A stretch of DNA of 64,000 nucleotides, taken from assembly GCF_002338065.1 (NCBI RefSeq), contig NZ_DDHJ01000014.1, positions 1-64,000 of the forward strand, written 5' to 3'. The notes under the pieces are model-generated. The model had not been told where the DNA came from and did no database searches. It was given only the letters and a program-made list of their open reading frames with translations. The first letter of the stretch is position 1, and each line of letters starts with the position of its first letter. The stretch comes from Pseudomonas sp. UBA1879 (GTDB lineage: Bacteria > Pseudomonadota > Gammaproteobacteria > Pseudomonadales > Pseudomonadaceae). Positions 1 to 9,000 of this stretch are shown one piece after another. The translations under genes and the position numbers were made by a program.

Positions 1-3000
1 CCCCCCCTGCGGCCTCCCCTATCAATCCACCGACGATGGCGTGCACCGCGGCCTTGGTCGCTAAACCACTGCCATTCAACGCATTGCCGGCGTTTTCGTA
101 GAGGTAGCCACTCACCACGTTAGCAGCCATCATTACCGCTGCCTCAGTCAAGTTATCTTTGAACTTGCCCCCCTGTAGGACGCTTTTGAGCGCTGAGTTG
201 ACCGCCAGTTGTAGTCCTATACTGTAGTTACCGACACCACCGCTAACACCGGCGATCGCATAGCGTTTGAGGCTATCGCTGGACGTGACATCTTTAGCGA
301 CAGCCCCTAAATTCCCACGATTATTGATAGTGCTGGTAGCAGCGTTGCTAATTACAGATGCAGCGACCGAGTCGGCGGCAACACCGCCAGCGCTGTTCGC
401 GGCGACTCCGGCGAGAGAGCTACCTGCTCCCCATGTCAGATAAGTAACGACGATCGCAATTGCCAACATCGCACCTTGACCGAGTCCAGAGTTGCTGTAT
501 TTATAAGAGTCGTGAAACTCCTTGACCTGCCGCCAATCAACGTCCCCCCGCTTCTCAGCCTCTTTCAACCAGCCAAGATTAGGATCCGCCTTGACCATCG
601 CATCGATGGCTTGACTGACGCTCTGCTGATTCACCTGCTTCACGTCGATGTGCAAGCCATCCACAGCGTTGATCGCCAGGTTGCCTTTAGCGAGCAGTTC
701 GCTCTGGCGCAGCGTTTCGTCGGTATTGCCTTTGCCCGACATCGAGTTCCACGACAGGCTGAAATTGCTCTTCTGATGACTCTCCTGATGCAGGTCTTTC
801 ACGCCTTCGAACGTGATCGCGCCGCCGCTGTCGATGAGCAGGTCGTTGCCGCTGTCGAGCTTGGCGATTTCGTAGCGTTGGTTGCCCCCGCTGACCAGCA
901 GCAGGTCACCGCCCGTGGTGATTTCGCTACCAATATGGGTGATTTGGGTTTCTTCATCACGTTTGTTTTTTTTGGCGCCGAAGGAGCCTTTGCTTTTTTT
1001 GTCGTAAAGCGAGTAGTCGCTGTCTTGCGCGGCGAGGATGTCGAGTCTGTCGCCTGCGACCAGATAAGCCTCGTCGCCGGCGGTGATGCGGCTGGAGATG
1101 ACGGCAAGGTTCTTGCCGGCGTTGATGGCGACGCTGCTGCCGGCCATGATGTCCGTGGATACCTGGCTGACGTGGTCTTCCTTAACCGTCAGTTTCTTGC
1201 TCTTGGACAGGTAGTGATCTTCGTCGGCCGCCGAGCTTATGTTGATGTTTTGGGTCGCGGCCAAGGCGATGTCGCGCCTGGCATCGATCTGGCTGGCGAT
1301 TGCGTTGATGTCGCGCCCCGCCTGTACGGAAAGATTGCGGCCAGCGCTGACGGTCGAGCCGATCTGAGTGATGTCGCCGCGCGTATGTTTGCTGTCGAGA
1401 ATCAGGCTGTCGATGGCTTGGGTGGAGGCGATGTTGACGTCGCGGCCTGCGTTGAGGGTCAGGTCGCGACCGGCCTGCAAAACGCTGCCGATGTTGTTGA
1501 TATCGCGACCTGCGGAGATGCTCAGGTTGTTAACAGCTTCTATGCGGGCAGCGTTGTCGACGTAGTCCTGATGGCGTTGTCCGCGTGCATCGCTGTCGAG
1601 GGAGGTGATCGTGCGTTCGTTGATCACGTTGCCGCCGATGGCTGTCATGGTCATGTCACGACCGGCGATGATGCCGCCCGCCTTGTTGACAATGTCGTTG
1701 CCCGCCAGCAGGTCCAGGCGGTTGCCCGCTTGAATCAGTCCGCTGTTGACCAGATCCTGGCCCGCAGTGGCCGAGAGATTGTGGGTGGATTTGAGGGTGC
1801 CGACGTTGTCGAGGTTTTGACCGGCAATCAGGGAGACGTCCCTGCCTGCGATCAGCGCGCCGTTAGGTGCAAGACGGTTGTCGGCCTGAGCCAGATAGAG
1901 CACCGGCACCAGCACCTTCTCGCCATTCACTTCACGCTCTTCGAGCCAGACGATGTCGTGAGTCAGCGCAGCGACCTGCTGGGGCGTCAACGACACGCCG
2001 ACGGCGAGGTTGAGCGCGTCCTTGCTGGCGATGGCGTTGTTCATCAGGTACTTGAACTGATCCTGATTGGAGGTCTGGCCATCGATGAAGGCCTGACCGG
2101 TGCGGGCAATGACCGCTTGCTGCACCAGACGCTGTTCGTAAAAACCATCGCCCAGGCGTTTGGTACTGGCATCCGGATCGTAGCCAAGGGCTCCAAGCAG
2201 GTAGTCCGAGCTCATGAATTGCTTGAGGTCGGTGAGCACGGGGTTGGTTTCGATCAGGTATTTGTGGGCGTTCGGCGTAGCTATGCTGACCGGCAGCCCC
2301 TGCACCTTCCCGATGTTCTGGATGGCCGTGGTCTGTTCCGAAGGCAGGGTCGCAGCCAGTGGTTGGCCTGCGGTAACGCCGACCACTTTGTCGACGCTGA
2401 CCACGCTCGTGACATCGCCTCGGTACAGGGGAACGAAGAGACCGCCGTTGCCCGCATCCACAGGTGCCGCGGTATTCAGCGATTTAGCGTTGCTGTCGAT
2501 AGCCGAGCGTTCCCGGCCCGTGACGGTGAGTTGACGTGTTTCAGTCGTAATCGGGCCCAGGGCGGCGATTCGGATGTCGCTAACTTGAGTGACGGGGGCC
2601 GCCTGATCACGCTGCGTTGCTACGATACTGGCGCCTGTGATGGACCAGTTTTGCGGCGCTGGGCTTTTATCGGTGGACGTGACAGCGCTGCCACCTTGAG
2701 CGCTCAAGCGAAACAAACCGTTCTGACCGGTCGGGAGGCTGAAGCCAGGCAACGCTGTAGGGTCGATCTGCTGCTGAGCGAGGTCAGGGGGCAACTGCGC
2801 GCTTAGGCGAACGACAACGGTTTTGCCGGTTCCATTGGCTCGCGTGTCAGCCACTTTGCTAGCGCCGCCAGCAGACGCGTAGTCTTGATGAATGACGCTA
2901 TTCTGCAGGTCTTGGATGGCTGCGATGGAAACGTTGCCGCCTGCTTGAATGACGGCGCTGCGGCCAGCATTGCCCGAGCCATCCTTGGCAACTTCCATGG

Positions 3001-6000
3001 TGCTGACCAATGTCAGGTCGCCGAGTGCGGCGGGCAATTGCACCAGGTTCGCCGGGTCATATTGCGAGACGGGCTGGGAGCCGTATGCGTACCCGGAAAG
3101 CGTGAGGTTGGTGACATTGGCTTTGGTCACGTCGTCGTTGACCGAGGTCACCTTGATCAGCCCACCATCATGACCCGGCTCGCGGGCGGTGGAATACGAA
3201 ACGACACCTAGCCGGAGTTCACCGTCGGGTGCAACGTAGTAGTTCTTCGGAAAGTCGGGATTATTACGCTGGTTGTACTCAACGATTAAGGGCATGAAAC
3301 GCTTGACGGTACCGTCTGTTGCTCCGCCTTGAAAATACGTACGCGTACGCTCGATTGTCCCGCTCACCGCCCCGATGTTCTTGAAATTGTCTGCCTGAAT
3401 GGAAATGTTCCCGCTGGCACTCACGGTACTTTTGCTGTTTAGAAACCTGCCGCCGGTGAACGTGAAGTCGCTCCCTGCCGTTAACAATGCGGAGGCGCTG
3501 GTGTCGTTGTCCTCGCCTGCGTTGTAGGTTTCGCGCGCCACGTAATTCAACGAATAGTGATCGCCCGTGCAGTCCAGGCACTGCACGGCAATCAGACCCT
3601 TGACCAGCGTGCGGCCTACCGCGAAGCCCTGTGCCCCGTCGGAACCTTCGGTACGGTTTTCGAACGTGGTGGCATTCATGGCGAACCTGCCACCGCTTTC
3701 CATTGAGCCGGATACGTTCGAAACCTGATGGGCGCGAGCGATGCCATACCCGCCGATGGTGAGATCGCGAAGGCTGTAGAAATCACCTTTCAGGTTGCTC
3801 AACGAAGCGGTGTTGAGTTGCATGTCAGCGCCGCTGAAGATCAGGCCCTGAGCATTGGTCATGGAGGGTGTGCTGAGGGTCAGCGACTGGGCAGCCCCAA
3901 AGGTTCCGTAGTTGCCGACGCTCCCGGCAGTGACGAACAAGTCGGTACTCGACGTCACCCGACCATAGTGGGTGAGCGCACCAGCGACGTTGATGTCGGT
4001 ACGCCCGCCACCCGCAATGCTGCCAACGCTGCCGAGCGAAAGCTGACCGGCACTGAGCCCAAGATTGCCAAGACTGCTCAGGCGCCCATTACCCGAATAC
4101 TGCCCGCCCAGCGACAGACTTAACGTCCCGTCACTGGCAATCAATCCATCATTCGTCCAGTTGCCGCCCGTGCCCACGAACGCGTCCGAGGCCAGCAATT
4201 GCCCAGCGGAAGTCTGAGTGAAGTTGTTGACGTTGACGTTCAACGTCCCGGCTTGCAAAACGCTGCTGTTCGTCCAGCTGTCGGCATTCAGATTCAGAAC
4301 GCCTCGGGTGATCAGACTGCCACCCGCGTTCATTACGTCGTTGGTCGCGACGCCAAATGTGCCGCCGCCAACGTGCAGGATATTACCGCCGCCGTTGAGC
4401 AAACCGCCGACGCCCAGTGCGAGATCGGTGTTCGCGGTTTCAAGCGTGCCGTTGCGGTTGTCGAGCAGACCGCCAATCTGAAAACGTGTCACGCCACTCG
4501 TGCCCAGTGCACGCAGCCTGCCGCTCTGGTTGTCGAGACTGGCGGCAGTGATCGTGAGCATGCTGTCGCTTTCGATGATCCCCAGCCGGTTATTCAATGC
4601 GCCAGTCAGGTTCAGGTCGATGCGCTGGCCGGCGATCTGGCCGTCGTTATCGCCGCTGTTGTCGAAATCGTTGCCGGTGACGCTGATTCGTTGCTTGGCG
4701 TAGAGGCCGCCGTTGCGGTTGTCGAAGTTACCGTTGCCGGTGTTGATCAGCGTATCGCCGGATCGCGCGGAGATGCGACCTCCATAGTTGTCGATGCCCG
4801 CCAGCGCACGCATATCTAGGTTTTGCGCTTGAACGACGCCTCCTGTGCGATTGACGTCATTCCCGTTTCGCATGATGCCGTCGATGCGTGCAGTGAGTGC
4901 GTTGCGCAGGCTGGACAGCACGCCGCCTCGGTTATCGAAAGTATTGGCGGTGGCATTCAGGCTGCCATCCTGAGCGATAATCTTGCCGCTCTGGTTGTCG
5001 ATGTTGCCTGTGACGAGTACATCCATCGCAGCCTGGCTTTGCAGCGTACCCTGACCGTTTTTCAGGCTTGCGGCCTGAAGCGTGAGCCCGGCGTTCTTGC
5101 TGTAGATCAAGCCGTCATCGCTGTTCTGGATAAGTCCGTTTGCGTTGATCCGCAATGAGTCGTTGGCAGCGACGGTGCCGCGATTGCGGTTATCGAGACT
5201 GCCGGTGGTGAGCGTCAGCGCTCGTTGGCTGACGAGTTGGCCGCCGCCGTTGTCGATCTGTACACCGCGGGCGATCAGCAGGTCACCGGCACTTGCGAGT
5301 TTGCCGTTGATGTTGGTCAAACTGCCGAGCAGGTCAAGGGTGATCGAGGCGTTGCCCGTGATGTTGCCTGCGCTGTTGTCTAGATCGGTGCCGGTAAAGC
5401 TAAGCGCCTGCTGCGCGGTGATCGTGCCCGACGCGTTGCCGAGCCTCGCAATGTTGATCGTCAAGGTTGTGCCGCTGTCGATCAGGCCGCTCTGACTATT
5501 GTCCAGCAGGCCGCTGATGTTATAGGCCTGCCCTGCTCCACTGGAAAGAATTCCGCCCCGGTTATCCAGGCTCGCTGCGGTCACGCTCAGCGCATTCTGG
5601 CTGACGAGCGCACCATTGGTGCCGTTGAGCAAGGCACCTGTGAAGCTGGCACCCACGTCACCGTTGCGGCTGGACAGCGTGCCGCTGTTTCGGTTGTCGA
5701 GGCTGCCACCACTGACGCTCAATCCTTCCCAGCCGGAGAGCAGGCCCCCCTGGTTAAGCAGGGAATCCGCATTGAGCGTCAGCACTTGGCTGCTGATCAG
5801 CTTGCCGCTGCCGTTATCGAGCATGCGCGCGCCGAGGGTGAAACTCTGGCTACTGGAGATTTCGCCGGACTGGTTATTCACGTCGCGCAACGGACCCAGC
5901 GTGAGCAGTCCTTTGGCACGGATCAACCCTTGTTGGTTGCTCAGGTCACCGCCGTTGAGGTTCAAGGCGACCGCGTCGTATCCCAACAAACGTCCACCAT

Positions 6001-9000
6001 TCTGCAGCAGGCTGTCGAGGGAAAGAGCCATCGTGCCCTTGGCGGACAGCTCGCCTGCGTCGCTGGAGTTGAGCGACACAGCGGACAACTCCAGCGTGCC
6101 TTGACTATTGATCAGACCGCTTGCACGGTTGTCGATTTCACCTGCGCGCAGCACCAATGCAGAACCACCGAGCATCAGGCCGCCGCGGTTGTCGAGATTG
6201 ACCGAGGAGACCTTGAGACGATTGGCCGCGTTGATCAAACCCTCGTTTTTATTGGTTAGCAGACCGGTGACGTCGAGCGTCAGGTCGGCGCGACTGGCCA
6301 GGCTGCCGCCGCCGTTGTCCAGCGATCCAGCCCGGGTGTCGAGACTGGCGGCGGCGATCATGCCTTTGACGTTGGTCAGCGCCCGCGTAACGCGCACCAC
6401 CAGCGCTTGATCGCCCAGCAGCTTGCCACTGTTGTTATCGAAGTTTTCCGCATTAAACTCGAAGCCTTGCAGGCTGGAGATTTCACCATTGCGGTTGTCG
6501 ACTCCCGCAAGATTTTTCAGTAACAAGGCGCCGGGCGCATTGATCAAACCACCTTGGTTATTAAGCTGACCATGATTGAGGTCCAGGGTCAGGCTCGTGT
6601 TGCTGAACAACGTCCCGCCTTGTTGATCGAGCCCGCTGACGCTGGCTATCAATGCCCGATTACTGCCAATACTTCCGCCACCGGCATTGGTGAGTTGCGC
6701 AGCGCTCAGCACGAGGGTATCGGCGCTGCTGACACTGCCGTTGTGACTATTGTCGAAATCCCCGGTGTGAATCGACCCCGGGCCTTTGCTGCTGATGTTG
6801 CCGTTGAATGAGTTATCGAGGCTGGCGCTGGTGACGTCCAGGCTGCCATCGGTGACTAGTTTTCCGCTTTGATTGCTGACCGCCCCGGCGCTCTGAACCC
6901 TCAATGGGCCTGCGCTGGAAAGGCTGCCGCCGTTGTTGCTCAGCGAGGCTGCACTAACGTTGAGCGCGCCCTCACTGCTGAGTCCGCCAAGGTCGTTCAG
7001 CAAGTCGCTGCGCAAGTCCAGATCAGCACTCTGCTGACTGAGAAGGCTGCCGCCGCCGTTGTCCAGCGTTGCACCGGTCAGGATCAGTCCGGTGTTGCCA
7101 GAGAGCATGCCGCCGTTACGGTTAACCGAATGATCGACCGTCAACGTCAGAGCTTTCTGACTGACGATCCGACCTGAATCGCTGTTGTCCAGGTGTTGTC
7201 CGACGAAGGCAATGCCAGCCTGGCTGGACACTTCCCCGCTTCGGTTATCAACATTGCCGACGTTCAGCGTGAGTGGACCGTTGGCACTTACCAGACCCTT
7301 CAGACGGTTGTAGAGGCTCGCGCCCGTGAGGTCCAGGCTGCCCAACGCAGTGAGGTAGCCGCCCTGTTGTTGCAGGTTGCCAATGCGGGCAGTCAGGTCT
7401 TGCTTGCTGGCGATCTGTCCGCTGCCGTTATCGACGCTTGCCGCGTTGAGCACCACATTGCCGTCGGCGATCAGCGCACCGTCGCGGTTGATCAGATTGC
7501 TATCGACATCAAGGTTCAGTACACCACGGCTGCTCAACAGGCCTTCGGCGTTATTCAGGCTGCCTGCCTTCGCATGGAGCGTCGCGGCGGATATAGCGCC
7601 TTTGACGTTCGCCAACGCTTGCGCTACACGTACGATCAACGCCTGATCGCTCAGCAGTTTGCCGTTGGCGTTGTCGAGGGTATCCGCGCTGAATTCAAAT
7701 CCCAGTCCGCTGGAGATCTCCCCACTCTGGTTATTGACGACCTTGAGATTCTTTAGCAGCAACGTGCCTGGAGCATTGATCAAACCGTTCTGATTGTTGA
7801 GCTGGCCGTTGTTCAGGTCGAGGCTCAACGAACCCTTGCTGAACAACTCGCCGCCTTGTTGATCAAGGCTCGTCGCACTGACCGTCAAGTCTTTTACCGC
7901 AGCGATTAGGCCACCGTCCCGATTGGTCACTTGCTTTGCGGTGAGCGTCAGGCGGTCAGCGCTTTTGAGTTGGCCCTGATGACTGTTGTCGACAGCACCG
8001 GTCTTCAACACCGTTACGCCCTTGCCGGAAACATTGCCTCGGTTGCTGTTGTCGAGGCTCGCGCTGGTGAGCTTCAGCTCGTCGTCGGTACTGATCGAAC
8101 CCTGTTGGTTAGCAACCTTGCTTGCGCTGGAGATATTCAGCGACCCGGCACTGGAAACCGCTCCGGATGTATTTTCCAGCGAAGCGGCATTCAGGTTCAG
8201 GTGCGACTCGCTACTGAGCAGACCCATGCTGTTAATCAGGTCACCCGAAAGATCGATGCTCAGGTTGTTACGACTGGCAAGCGTACCAGCGGTGTTATCC
8301 AGGCCATTGCCATTGAGCCGCAAGGTGTCACCGAACAGCATGCCCTTGGTTCGGTTGAGCAGTAGGTCTGCCGTCACCTGCAACGCTTTTCCGGCGATAA
8401 CCTTGCCTGCGTCGCTGTTGTCCAACTGTCTGGTGTTGATCGTGACGTCGGTCTGACTGGACATCTCACCGCCACGGTTATCGATGTCCACTGCCTTGAT
8501 GCTTAGCGCCTTTGTTGCACCGATCAGGCCGCCTGCTTTGTTTGCCAGGGTATTGCCGGTCAACGTCAGGGTGCCCTGAGCGACCAGTTCTCCGTCTCGC
8601 TGGTTGAAATGATCGACGTCTGCGCTCACATCGCCCTGACTGGCGATACGTCCTGCACTGTTCTGGACGCTATCACCCTGTAGCTGAAGCGGGCCGACGG
8701 CACTGAACAAACCGTTTTGATTGTTCAGGTGCTGACCGAAAAACGTGACGCCGCTGGCTCCGACCACCCAGCCTTGCTGACTGTTGTCCAGCGCGCCAAT
8801 AAACAGCTGCATGTCTTCGGTGGCGCGCACGACGCCCGCACGGTTGTCGACGCTGTCGCTGCGCAAGGTCAGCGTATCCTGCGCCGTCACACGGCCACCT
8901 CGGTTGTCCAGCGCACCGCCGAGCGCGATCCTCACGTCCCCGTCGGAAACCAAGATACCTGATTGCCGGTTGTCCAGACTCCCGGCCAGAATTCCGAGGC

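Noticed and set aside
476..2806. A 776-codon plus-strand frame and similar ones up to 11650 (for example 9968-11650)
   Set aside because: They lie exactly opposite the codons of the giant exoprotein, start without ribosome sites and give no recognisable protein. They arise from the repeated, GC-rich codon pattern of the real gene.
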